From contig NZ_CP137734.1 of the NCBI RefSeq assembly GCF_033406955.1, forward strand, positions 5,270,001-5,334,000: a stretch of DNA of 64,000 nucleotides, written 5' to 3'. Origin of the DNA: Streptomyces violaceoruber. Its GTDB lineage: Bacteria; Actinomycetota; Actinomycetes; Streptomycetales; Streptomycetaceae. Position 1 is the first letter of the stretch. Each line of letters opens with the position of its first letter. Positions 8,311 to 16,365 of this stretch are shown one piece after another. A program made the position numbers and the translations under genes. The notes under the pieces are model-generated. The model saw only the letters and a list, made by a program, of their open reading frames with translations, had not been told where the DNA came from and searched no databases.

Positions 8311-9456
8311 ATGACGCAGACCACACACCACACTCCCGACACCGCCCGGCAGGCCGATCCCTTCCCGGTCAAGGGAATGGACGCGGTCGTCTTCGCCGTG
8401 GGCAACGCCAAGCAGGCCGCGCACTACTACTCCACCGCCTTCGGCATGAAGCTGGTCGCGTACTCCGGACCGGAGAACGGCAGCCGGGAGACCGCGAGCT
8501 ACGTCCTGGAGAGCGGCTCCGCCCGCTTCGTGTTCACCTCGGTGATCAAGCCCTCGACGGACTGGGGCACCTTCCTGGCCCAGCACGTGGCCGAGCACGG
8601 CGACGGCGTCGTCGACCTCGCCATCGAGGTCCCGGACGCGCGCGCCGCCCACGCCTACGCCGTCGAGCACGGCGCCCGCTCGCTCGCCGAGCCGCACGAG
8701 GTCAAGGACGAGCACGGCACCGTCGTCCTCGCCGCCATCGCCACCTACGGCGAGACCCGGCACACCCTCGTCGAGCGCACCGGCTACGACGGCCCGTACC
8801 TGCCCGGCTACGTCGCCGCCGAGCCGATGGTCGCCCCGCCCGCGCAGCGCGTCTTCCAGGCCGTGGACCACTGCGTCGGCAACGTCGAACTCGGCCGCAT
8901 GAACGAGTGGGTCGGCTTCTACAACAAGGTCATGGGCTTCACGAACATGAAGGAGTTCGTGGGCGACGACATCGCCACCGAGTACAGCGCGCTGATGTCG
9001 AAGGTCGTGGCCGACGGAACCCTCAAGGTCAAGTTCCCGATCAACGAGCCCGCCATCGCCAAGAAGAAGTCCCAGATCGACGAGTACCTGGAGTTCTACG
9101 GCGGCGCCGGCGTCCAGCACATCGCGCTGAACACCAACGACATCGTGGCGACCGTCCGGGCGATGAGGGCGGCCGGCGTCGAGTTCCTGGACACCCCCGA
9201 CTCGTACTACGACACGCTCGGCGAGTGGGCCGGCGAGACCCGGGTGCCCGTCGACGTGCTGCGCGAGCTGAAGATCCTCGTCGACCGGGACGAGGACGGC
9301 TACCTGCTGCAGATCTTCACCAAGCCGGTCCAGGACCGCCCGACCGTCTTCTTCGAGATGATCGAGCGCCACGGCTCCATGGGCTTCGGCAAGGGCAACT
9401 TCAAGGCCCTGTTCGAGGCGATCGAGCGCGAGCAGGAGAAGCGCGGCAACCTCTGA
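8311..9456 (+). CDS. hppD: 4-hydroxyphenylpyruvate dioxygenase
   Basis: The 381-aa enzyme converts 4-hydroxyphenylpyruvate and O2 to homogentisate and CO2 in tyrosine degradation, using non-heme Fe(II). The metal ligands are readable as His187 (QAVDHCVGNV), His270 (GVQHIALNT) and Glu349 (VFFEMIER). To my knowledge these are the same positions as in the S. avermitilis enzyme. The two VOC-type halves and the C-terminal helix FKALFEAIEREQEKRGNL are intact. The start is supported by GGGGAGAA upstream. The divergent Lrp-type gene is its likely regulator. Homogentisate could also feed ochronotic (melanin-like) pigment. Confidence 0.97.
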   Translation: MTQTTHHTPDTARQADPFPVKGMDAVVFAVGNAKQAAHYYSTAFGMKLVAYSGPENGSRETASYVLESGSARFVFTSVIKPSTDWGTFLAQHVAEHGDGVVDLAIEVPDARAAHAYAVEHGARSLAEPHEVKDEHGTVVLAAIATYGETRHTLVERTGYDGPYLPGYVAAEPMVAPPAQRVFQAVDHCVGNVELGRMNEWVGFYNKVMGFTNMKEFVGDDIATEYSALMSKVVADGTLKVKFPINEPAIAKKKSQIDEYLEFYGGAGVQHIALNTNDIVATVRAMRAAGVEFLDTPDSYYDTLGEWAGETRVPVDVLRELKILVDRDEDGYLLQIFTKPVQDRPTVFFEMIERHGSMGFGKGNFKALFEAIEREQEKRGNL

Positions 9457-9464
9457 CACCGGCT

Positions 9465-9504
9465 CCGCACAGGCCGATCTCAGTCCGCACAGGCCGATCT
9501 CAGT
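9465..9504. repeat. Perfect 20-bp tandem duplication at convergent gene ends
   Basis: CCGCACAGGCCGATCTCAGT occurs twice back to back (9465-9484 and 9485-9504). The second copy contains the stop codon of the minus-strand TPR gene. The duplication looks recent because the copies are identical. Confidence 0.9.
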
Positions 9505-10945
9505 CGGGCGGGCCCTCCACCGGGGGCTCGCCCAGCTCCGCCAGCGCCCGCTTCGCCTCCGGCACCCGCAGCGGCGAGAAGTACGGGTTGATCGTCAGCG
9601 CCTCCCCGAGGTGCCGCCGCGCGGGCCCGTACCGCCCCAGCTCCTTCTCGATCACCCCCCGGTGGAACACGTACAGCGCGCTGCGCACCCCGCCGCCCTT
9701 GTCGCCGTCGGTCGCGATCGTCGCGAACTCCAGCGCCTCCTCGTCCGCACCGGTGCGGTGCAGCGCCCAGCCCAGCGCGTCGGCGACCGCCGTCCCCGGC
9801 TGCCGCCCCCACTCCACCCGCAGCCGCTCCACCGCCGCCGCCGGATCGCCGTGGTCCGCGTCCAGCAGCCCCAGCACCAACTGCTCGTCGGCCCCGGCCG
9901 CCTCCGCGCCCCGCGCCCGCTCCCGCAGCAGGTCGTACTCCACCCGCGCCGCCTGGCCGAGGCCCAGCGACTCGTACAGCTCGCCCAGCTCCAGCGCGTA
10001 CTCGGGGCTGGGCCGCTTGGCCAGCGCCGCCTGGTACGCCGACAGGGCCTCCGTCGTCCGGCCCAGCGCCGCCAGCGCCCGGCCCTGCCCGGCCTGCGCG
10101 GCCCGCTGGTCGGGGTCGGTGCGCAGCGCCTCCTGGAAGAACCGCAGCGCCTCCTCCCGCTCCCCGCGCTCGAACGCCAGCCGTCCGGCCTGCTCCAGGT
10201 ACGCCGCCCGCTCCGCCGGTGCCCCGGCGGCCGCCGCCGCGTCCGAGATCCGGGCCGCCGCGTCCTCCCGCCAGCCCCGGTCCCGGTAGACGGCCGCCGC
10301 CAGCGCTCCCACCGCCGCGCTGCCCGGGCGCAGCTCCATCACCTTGTCCAGGGCCCGGCCCACGCCCTTGTCGTCGCCGAGCCCGGTGTACGCGCCGATC
10401 AGCACCGCGTGCGCCGTCCACCGCTTCGGCGCCGCCTTCACCGCGCTCTCGCCCCACTTCTTCGCCGCCGGGAAGTCCCGCCGCGCCACCGCCAGCGCCG
10501 CGAGCCCCTCCAGGGCCTGCGGGTTGCGCTTCGGCCCCGTCCGCAGCGAGGTGCGCAGCGCCTTCTCGGCCTTCGGCCAGTTCGCGCCGTCGGCCGTCCG
10601 GCGGCCCTGCTCCACGTACGCGGCGCCGAGCACCGCCCACGACGCCCCGTCCAGCGGATGCGCCCGCAGATGGGTCTCCCGGTCGCCGATCAGCGCGGCC
10701 AGGTCCGGCAGCGCGGCGGGCACCCCGGTGGTGACCGCCCCGCGCGCCAGCGCCGCGGGCCCCGGCGCGGGCGGGGGAGCGTCACCGGCCCCCCGGGGGA
10801 GCAGCACCAGGACCCCGCCGAGCACGGCGGCCCCGGCGACCGAGGCGATCAGCACCCGGCGCCCACGGCGCGATCGCCGCCCGGGTGCCGGTGCCTCGCC
10901 GTGGTCCCGCCGGGTGAGCCTCTCCATGACCTCCATGGCGCTCAC
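9500..10945 (-). CDS. Membrane-anchored tetratricopeptide-repeat protein
   Basis: The 481-aa protein has a basic cytoplasmic N-terminus, one membrane segment (about residues 31-49), and then a series of TPR-like helical pairs. Examples are ASWAVLGAAYVEQGR, QALEGLAALAVARRDFPAA and EALRFFQEALRTDPDQ, running almost to the C-terminus. TPR arrays act as protein-docking scaffolds and no enzymatic motif is seen. The start may be GTG 10945 or the ATG nine bases downstream. It converges on hppD and is divergent from the FAD oxidase. The function is unknown. Confidence 0.8.
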   Translation of the reverse strand: MSAMEVMERLTRRDHGEAPAPGRRSRRGRRVLIASVAGAAVLGGVLVLLPRGAGDAPPPAPGPAALARGAVTTGVPAALPDLAALIGDRETHLRAHPLDGASWAVLGAAYVEQGRRTADGANWPKAEKALRTSLRTGPKRNPQALEGLAALAVARRDFPAAKKWGESAVKAAPKRWTAHAVLIGAYTGLGDDKGVGRALDKVMELRPGSAAVGALAAAVYRDRGWREDAAARISDAAAAAGAPAERAAYLEQAGRLAFERGEREEALRFFQEALRTDPDQRAAQAGQGRALAALGRTTEALSAYQAALAKRPSPEYALELGELYESLGLGQAARVEYDLLRERARGAEAAGADEQLVLGLLDADHGDPAAAVERLRVEWGRQPGTAVADALGWALHRTGADEEALEFATIATDGDKGGGVRSALYVFHRGVIEKELGRYGPARRHLGEALTINPYFSPLRVPEAKRALAELGEPPVEGPPD

Positions 10946-11033
10946 TGTGCGCCCATACGACGATCACACCGGGCAGGTGACGGCTGCCGTCGACGGGGTT
11001 CACACCGATGGCCGTGGATGCGAGCCTGTGATC

Positions 11034-12482
11034 ATGAGCCGTATCGAAGCGCCTCGCGACGAAGACGACGCAGCCGCGGCGGTCGACAGCACCCCCGGCA
11101 GTCCCCTCGGCGACCGGAGCACCCTCGTCGGCCGGCTGCTGGCCGGTCTGCCCGCCGGGTCCGTCCTCACCGATCCCGACGTCACGGCCTCCTACGCCAA
11201 CGACATGGCGAGCTTCTGCCCGGCCGGCGCCCCCGCCGCGGTCGTCCTGCCGCGCACCGTGGAGGACGTCCAGCACGTCATGCGCACCGCCACCGCACTG
11301 CGCGTCCCGGTGGTCCCGCAGGGCGCCCGCACCGGTCTGTCCGGCGCGGCCAACGCCACCGACGGCTGCGTGGTCCTCTCCCTGACGAAGATGGACCGCA
11401 TCCTGGAGATCAACCCGGTCGACCGGGTCGCCGTCGTCGAACCGGGCGTCGTCAACGCCACGCTGTCCCGCGCGGTGAACGAACACGGCCTCTACTACCC
11501 GCCGGACCCCTCCAGCTGGGAGATGTGCACGATCGGCGGCAACATCGGCACCGCCTCCGGCGGCCTGTGCTGCGTCAAGTACGGGGTGACCGCCGAGTAC
11601 GTCCTCGGCCTCGACGTCGTCCTCGCCGACGGCCGCCTGATGTCCACCGGGCGCCGCACCGCCAAGGGCGTCGCCGGGTACGACCTCACCCGGCTCTTCG
11701 TGGGCTCCGAGGGCTCACTCGGCATCGTGGTGAAGGCGGTCCTCGGGCTGCGCCCCAAGCCGCCCGAGCAGCTGGTGCTGGCCGCCGAGTTCGCCTCCGC
11801 GTCCGCCGCCTGCGACGCGATCTGCCGGATCATGGAAGGGGGCCACGTCCCCTCCCTCCTCGAACTGATGGACCGTACGACCGTCAAGGCGGTCAACGAC
11901 CTCGCCCACATGGGCCTCCCGGAGAGCACCGAGGCGCTCCTGCTCGCCGCCTTCGACACCACCGACCCGGCCGCCGACCTCGCCGCCGTCGGCGCCCTGT
12001 GCGAGGCCGCCGGCGCCACCCAGGTGGTCCCGGCCGAGGACGCCGCCGAGTCCGAACTCCTCCTCCAGGCCAGGCGCCTGGCCCTCACCGCCCTCGAAGC
12101 CGTCAAGGGCACCACGATGATCGACGACGTGTGCGTGCCCCGCTCCCGGCTCGGCGACATGCTGGAGGGCATCGACCGGGTCGCCGCCAAGTACGGCCTC
12201 ACCATCGGGGTCTGCGCCCACGCGGGCGACGGCAACACCCACCCCACCGTCTGCTTCGACGCCCAGGACCCCGACGAGTCCCGGCGGGCCCGCGAGTCCT
12301 TCGACGAGATCATGGCGCTCGGCCTGGAACTCGGCGGCACCATCACCGGCGAGCACGGCGTGGGCGTCCTGAAGAAGGAGTGGCTGGCGCGGGAGATCGG
12401 CCCGGTGGGCCTGGAGATGCAGCGGGCCGTCAAGGAGGTCTTCGACCCGCTGGGCATCCTCAACCCGGGCAAGCTCTTCTGA
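11034..12482 (+). CDS. FAD-linked oxidase (GlcD/D-lactate dehydrogenase-like)
   Basis: The 482-aa flavoprotein has the FAD-binding-4 (PCMH) fold: PRTVEDVQHVMRTATALRVP, then VPQGARTGLSGAAN, then the glycine-rich TIGGNIGTASGGLCCVKYG. The C-terminal FAD-oxidase domain has the histidine-rich CAHAGDGNTHPTVCFD and GEHGVGVLKKEWL. The family oxidises 2-hydroxyacids such as glycolate or D-lactate to the 2-oxoacid. The substrate here is not determined. The ATG at 11034 fits the start of family similarity, although the ribosome site is weak. No GlcE or GlcF partner is adjacent. Confidence 0.9.
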   Translation: MSRIEAPRDEDDAAAAVDSTPGSPLGDRSTLVGRLLAGLPAGSVLTDPDVTASYANDMASFCPAGAPAAVVLPRTVEDVQHVMRTATALRVPVVPQGARTGLSGAANATDGCVVLSLTKMDRILEINPVDRVAVVEPGVVNATLSRAVNEHGLYYPPDPSSWEMCTIGGNIGTASGGLCCVKYGVTAEYVLGLDVVLADGRLMSTGRRTAKGVAGYDLTRLFVGSEGSLGIVVKAVLGLRPKPPEQLVLAAEFASASAACDAICRIMEGGHVPSLLELMDRTTVKAVNDLAHMGLPESTEALLLAAFDTTDPAADLAAVGALCEAAGATQVVPAEDAAESELLLQARRLALTALEAVKGTTMIDDVCVPRSRLGDMLEGIDRVAAKYGLTIGVCAHAGDGNTHPTVCFDAQDPDESRRARESFDEIMALGLELGGTITGEHGVGVLKKEWLAREIGPVGLEMQRAVKEVFDPLGILNPGKLF

Positions 12483-12495
12483 CCGCTGCCGCTCC

Positions 12496-12924
12496 TCACC
12501 TGGCGAGCAGCTCGGCCAGCCCGTCGTCGATCCCGAGCTGCGCGCCCTCGGTCCCCGGCGGCACCGCCCGCAGGGTCCGCTCCAGCCAGGCCGACACCTG
12601 GGGCGTGGGCGCCTCCAGGAGGGCGTCGCCGTCCGGGCTGCTCAGCGCGACGAGTACGACGCTGCGGCCCTCCGTCTTCGACGGCCACACCCGCACGTCC
12701 CCGTGCCCGGACGGCCGGAAGACGCCCTCCACCAGAAGGTCGCGGGCGAACGTCCAGTGCACCGGGTGGCCGGAGTCGATGTGGAAGGTGATGTGCACGG
12801 CGTAGGGATCGTCCGTGTGGTAGCCGAGCCGGGCCGGCACCGGAATGCCGCTCTCGGGCGACAGGACGAGCCTGAGCTCCAGCTCGCGTTCCACGACGGT
12901 GGGGCCGGTGGGGTTGGTGTGCAT
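12496..12924 (-). CDS. ssgG: SsgA-like sporulation protein (probable SsgG)
   Basis: This 142-aa protein matches the SsgA-like family unique to sporulating actinomycetes: ELRLVLSPESGIPVPARLGY, DPYAVHITFHID, ARDLLVEGVFRPSG, GDVRVWPS and ALSSPDGDALLEAP. SALPs control septum-site selection and peptidoglycan processing during sporulation. In my recollection SsgG is the member found between hppD and an M6 protease in S. coelicolor, and its mutants skip septa. The assignment to SsgG rests on that gene order. The gene faces the FAD oxidase and is divergent from the RDD gene. Confidence 0.8.
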   Translation of the reverse strand: MHTNPTGPTVVERELELRLVLSPESGIPVPARLGYHTDDPYAVHITFHIDSGHPVHWTFARDLLVEGVFRPSGHGDVRVWPSKTEGRSVVLVALSSPDGDALLEAPTPQVSAWLERTLRAVPPGTEGAQLGIDDGLAELLAR

Positions 12925-13169
12925 GGCGGGTTCCTCTCCCGAGTCTCGTACGTCCTTGCGTGGAGAGACCGGCCCGAGCCCGAAGCATTACGCGGGTTCG
13001 TGGAATTTTTTTCCGCACTCCTGACCGGGGCTCGGCCCGGATGTGAAGGTCCCGGCACGAGGTTGCCCGGAAAGGGGCGGGTACGGCGGGACCGGCGGTG
13101 CGGATTGCGCCCGTCTGATAGATGTTGAGGCCCCTCTATCAACCCCCGAGCAGATACGGGACGACGGAC

Positions 13170-14735
13170 ATGAGCGCCCCAACCCCGGCCCCCGGCGACG
13201 ACAGGCCCCGCGAGGGGTATTACCCGGACCCCTCCATTCCCGGATACGTCCGGTACTGGAACGGCGCCTCCTGGGTGGCGGGCACGAGCCGCCCCGCCCC
13301 CAAGGACGGCGAGCCGCTCGCGCCCCCGCCCGGCGCGCGGCCCTCCGTCGAGGAGACCGGTCCGCACTTCTTCGACGAGGACCCGGTCGAGGACCCGCCG
13401 CCCGCCGCCGCGTCCCAGCACGGCAGTCGTCCGGAGTCCGCCGCGGCCTGGACCGCCGACCGCTCCGCCCCGTCCGGTCCCGCCGACGCCCCGGAGCGGC
13501 GCGGCGCCTGGCCGGGCGCGGCACGGGGCGCGGACCCGCGGGTCCCGCACGCCCGGCAGGCGGCACCGCCCGCCGACGGTGCCGCGGGCGACCCCCGCGC
13601 CGGGGCCGCGGGCTCCGGCACGGCGGGCACGGCGGCGGGCTCAGAGGGCTCGGCGGGCGGTGACCGTCCCGCCCAGGACGCCGCGGCCGCCTCCGGCACG
13701 GCGCGTCCGGACGCCCCGGCGGGCGCCGCGCCCGGCGGGGCGGAGGCCGAGGCCGGCAACACCTTCGTCTTCCGCCGGCCCACGGCGGGACGGCAGGACG
13801 CCCCCGCGCCCGCCGCCGCGCAGGACGAGGGCACCATGACCTTCCGCGCGGTCACCCCGCGCACGGGCCCGCGCCCAGGCGGCCCCGGTTCTTCCGGTCC
13901 TGCTTCGTCCGGTCCCGGTCCTCTTCCCGGCTCGGGTTCCGGTTCCGGTCCTGTGCCCGGCGCCGGTGCCGGTGCCGGTTCCGGACCCGGCTTCGGTGCG
14001 GGCAAGGCGGCGGCCGCGCGGGCCGCCGCCGCACAGGCTCCGACGCCCGCCGCCCCCGCGGTGCCCCACCAGGCGCCCCCGCCGCAGCCGGCCGCCTCCG
14101 CGCCGGTCGCGGCGGGCGGTCCCGGCGGCGGCCAGACCTCCTGGGCGCAGCAGGTGCACCGGCTGGCCGGGGCGGGCGGGGACGAGCAGCCCGTCGCACC
14201 GTGGAAGCCGCCGGTCGAGGACGTGTTCCAGGCCGCCGCCCGCCGCCAGGCCGCGGCCCGGCCCGCCGGGCTCGGCAAGCGGCTGGCCGCCCGGCTGATC
14301 GACACGGTGGTCCTCGGGGCCGTAGCCGCCGTCGCCGCCGTACCTCTCGGCATCAAGGCGGTCGACCACGTCAACGACAAGATCGACGAGGCGAAGCTCT
14401 CCGGCGAGACCGTCACGGTCTGGCTGCTGGACGGCACGACGTCCACGTACCTGGGCATCGTGCTCGCGGTCCTGCTGCTCTTCGGCGTCGTCTACGAGGC
14501 GCTGCCGACCGCCAAGTGGGGCCGCACCCTGGGCAAGAAGCTGCTCGGGCTCGAGGTCCGGGACATCGAGGCCCACGAGCCGCCGGCCTTCGGCGCGGCC
14601 CTGCGCCGCTGGCTGGTCTACAGCGTCCCCGGACTCCTCGCCGTCGGCGTGGTCGGCGTCCTGTGGTGCCTGTTCGACCGCCCCTGGCACCAGTGCTGGC
14701 ACGACAAGGCCGCCAACACGTTCGTCGCGGGCTAG
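13170..14735 (+). CDS. RDD-family membrane protein with DUF2510 motif and long low-complexity linker
   Basis: The 521-aa protein starts with a DUF2510 motif (GYYPDPSIPGYVRYWNGASW). About 300 residues of Ala/Gly/Pro/Ser low complexity follow, with GS and GP repeats around the middle. The C-terminal RDD domain has GLGKRLAARLIDTVVLG, three membrane segments, and GRTLGKKLLGLEVRD. The last residues WHDKAANTFVA are typical of RDD proteins. RDD members may transport ions or solutes, but function is not established. A second RDD gene follows at 14966. The disordered linker may interact with the cell envelope or other proteins. Confidence 0.82.
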   Translation: MSAPTPAPGDDRPREGYYPDPSIPGYVRYWNGASWVAGTSRPAPKDGEPLAPPPGARPSVEETGPHFFDEDPVEDPPPAAASQHGSRPESAAAWTADRSAPSGPADAPERRGAWPGAARGADPRVPHARQAAPPADGAAGDPRAGAAGSGTAGTAAGSEGSAGGDRPAQDAAAASGTARPDAPAGAAPGGAEAEAGNTFVFRRPTAGRQDAPAPAAAQDEGTMTFRAVTPRTGPRPGGPGSSGPASSGPGPLPGSGSGSGPVPGAGAGAGSGPGFGAGKAAAARAAAAQAPTPAAPAVPHQAPPPQPAASAPVAAGGPGGGQTSWAQQVHRLAGAGGDEQPVAPWKPPVEDVFQAAARRQAAARPAGLGKRLAARLIDTVVLGAVAAVAAVPLGIKAVDHVNDKIDEAKLSGETVTVWLLDGTTSTYLGIVLAVLLLFGVVYEALPTAKWGRTLGKKLLGLEVRDIEAHEPPAFGAALRRWLVYSVPGLLAVGVVGVLWCLFDRPWHQCWHDKAANTFVAG

Positions 14736-14762
14736 CTCGGCGGGTGGGTCGGGGGAGCGGGG

Positions 14763-14902
14763 GGTTCGTTTTCGGGTGCGGCTGCGTCGTGGTTGCTCGT
14801 GCAGTTCCCCGCGCCCCTTTCAGGGGCGTTCAGTGCACGTACCTCAAGGGGCGCGGGGAACTGCGCGACCAGCCCCCGCGCACCCGCACCCGAAAACGAA
14901 CC
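14763..14902. repeat. Large nested inverted repeat between the two RDD genes
   Basis: Outer arms of 19 bases (14763-14781 and 14884-14902, starting GGTTCGTTTTCGGG) and inner arms of 19 bases (14801-14819 and 14846-14864, starting GCAGTTCCCCGCGCCC) are perfectly complementary. Together they form a cruciform-like structure of 140 bases. The inner motif resembles a palindrome that I recall as dispersed in many Streptomyces genomes. It may act as a terminator for the upstream RDD gene. Confidence 0.85.
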
Positions 14903-14965
14903 GTCGCTACTCCAGACGGACGCTCGCCGGATGCGCCGTAATGGACCCCGAGGTCCACTCGGGAC

Positions 14966-15619
14966 ATGAGCAGCGAACCGCCGGAAGACGACCCGCTGAG
15001 GAAGAACCCCTACGACAGCCCGCCCCCGCCCCCCGGCGGAGGCGGCCCTTACGGCGGTCCCCCGCCCCCCGGCGGCGGAGGTCCCTACGGTGGGCCTCCG
15101 CCCGGCGGCGGCGGACCCTACGGCGGTGGCCCTTACGGCGGTGGCGGCCACCCCGCCGATCCGCTGGCGGGGATGCCCCCGCTCGCCGACAGCGGGCGGC
15201 GCACGCTCGCGCGGATCATCGACATGATCCTCGTGGGCATCGTGGTCTGGTTGCTCAGCTGGGCCTTCAACGTCCAGGAGTACACGGTGGACGGCGACGA
15301 GGTCTCGGTCGGCAAGTCCTTCGGGCAGTCCGTGATCGCCGCCGTGCTCTACATCGCGTACGACACCTACATGACCACGCGGACGGGCCAGACCCTCGGC
15401 AAGAAGTGGCTCGGGATGCGGGTGGCCAACCTGGACAACGGCGCGACGCCCTCGGTGCAGACGTCGCTGATCCGCGCCCTGGTGCTGTGGATCCCGTTCG
15501 CGTTCTGCTGCGCCTGCGTGTGGACGATCATCGCGGGCGGCTGGAGCTTCTTCGACAAGCCCTACAAACAGGGCCTGCACGACAAGGCGGCCAAGACGGT
15601 CGTGGTCAGCACGCGCTGA
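14966..15619 (+). CDS. RDD-family membrane protein with Pro/Gly/Tyr-rich N-terminus
   Basis: The 217-aa protein has an N-terminal tail made of GGPYGG and PPPGGG repeats (about residues 18-62). The RDD domain then has RRTLARIIDMILVGIVVW, membrane segments, and TGQTLGKKWLGMRVANLD. The end HDKAAKTVVV matches the family. It is a paralogue of the preceding RDD gene but lacks DUF2510. Tails of this type are common in actinomycete membrane proteins and are likely disordered. The function is unknown. Confidence 0.85.
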   Translation: MSSEPPEDDPLRKNPYDSPPPPPGGGGPYGGPPPPGGGGPYGGPPPGGGGPYGGGPYGGGGHPADPLAGMPPLADSGRRTLARIIDMILVGIVVWLLSWAFNVQEYTVDGDEVSVGKSFGQSVIAAVLYIAYDTYMTTRTGQTLGKKWLGMRVANLDNGATPSVQTSLIRALVLWIPFAFCCACVWTIIAGGWSFFDKPYKQGLHDKAAKTVVVSTR

Positions 15620-15632
15620 CGGACCCGGACGC

Positions 15633-15932
15633 TCAGGCGGCCCGCCCGCGCGTCGCCTCGCCCGCACCCGCGGAGACCCGGGCCGCCGCGGGCACCCGCG
15701 CCGGTTCCCGGTCCACGCCGATGCGGCGGGGCGGCACGGCGCTCACCGCGCGCGTCCTGGGCTGGGGGACCGTCATGGCGACCAGCAGCCCGAGGGCGAG
15801 GGCCGCGACGGCGATGAGGGCGACTCCGGGACCCGAACTCGTCCGCGACAGCAGCAGCATGGCGAGTGTCGAGAAGATCACGGTGCACGTACCGTAGGCG
15901 AACTGTGCGGCAGTCGGACGGGGCATGGCCAT
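15633..15932 (-). CDS. Small membrane protein, unknown function
   Basis: The 99-aa product has two predicted membrane segments (about residues 10-28 and 34-54). A basic, Ala/Arg-rich cytoplasmic tail follows. The ATG at 15932 is preceded by GAGGACACG. No domain is recognised. It converges with the RDD gene (13-base gap). Confidence 0.6.
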   Translation of the reverse strand: MAMPRPTAAQFAYGTCTVIFSTLAMLLLSRTSSGPGVALIAVAALALGLLVAMTVPQPRTRAVSAVPPRRIGVDREPARVPAAARVSAGAGEATRGRAA

Positions 15933-16365
15933 CGTGTCCTCGGGGAGGCAATCATGGGGGTGAGACAGGTTGCCGGCCTGGCTTTCCGCCGGTCTCCGGG
16001 CGTTCCGCCAAGCGACTCTAACCCGCTGTGTGCCCGAGCGGAACCGGTACTAAGCCCGACCTAACCGGCACGGCCGATGCACGGGGGGCGCACGGATTCA
16101 TGACGTCCGGGAAGTGGACGGTCCCGCGCGCCCGTCGGAGGCCGGCCGGGCCCCGACGTACCGGGCTCAGGTCACGATCCGGTGTCCGCAAAGCGAACGG
16201 CGGCTCCGCATAGTGCACTTGTTCTGCTCAAGTCAAGGTCTGTCTTTTCCGGGGAACCTCTAGTCAAATGTCGTCACTTGACTACACGCGTTGAGCACGT
16301 GTGCGCGGACTATGCACTGTCCTTGGTCCCCCATCCGCGCGCGTGGACGCGGGGGAGGAACTCAA
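15933..16365. other. Intergenic control region of the M6 protease gene
   Basis: This 433-base region separates the divergent small membrane protein and the protease. Two short ORFs overlap each other on opposite strands near 16020-16215 and show no coding character. The last 150 bases are less GC-rich and carry the inverted repeat described separately, so they probably hold the protease promoter. Confidence 0.6.
16261..16284. promoter_or_regulatory. Inverted repeat TAGTCAA-N10-TTGACTA upstream of the M6 protease
   Basis: Perfect 7-base arms (16261-16267 and 16278-16284) lie about 82 bases before the protease GTG. TCAAG motifs upstream at about 16228-16238 add to the repeat pattern. This may be a regulator binding site, or the right arm TTGACT may act as a -35 box. 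Confidence 0.5.

Noticed and set aside
9611..12805. 1064-codon plus-strand open frame
   Set aside because: It covers the TPR gene in antisense and the FAD oxidase in another frame. It is Arg/Pro-rich and not coding-like.
16028..16218. Short ORFs on both strands before the M6 protease
   Set aside because: They overlap each other, lack ribosome sites and have no coding character.
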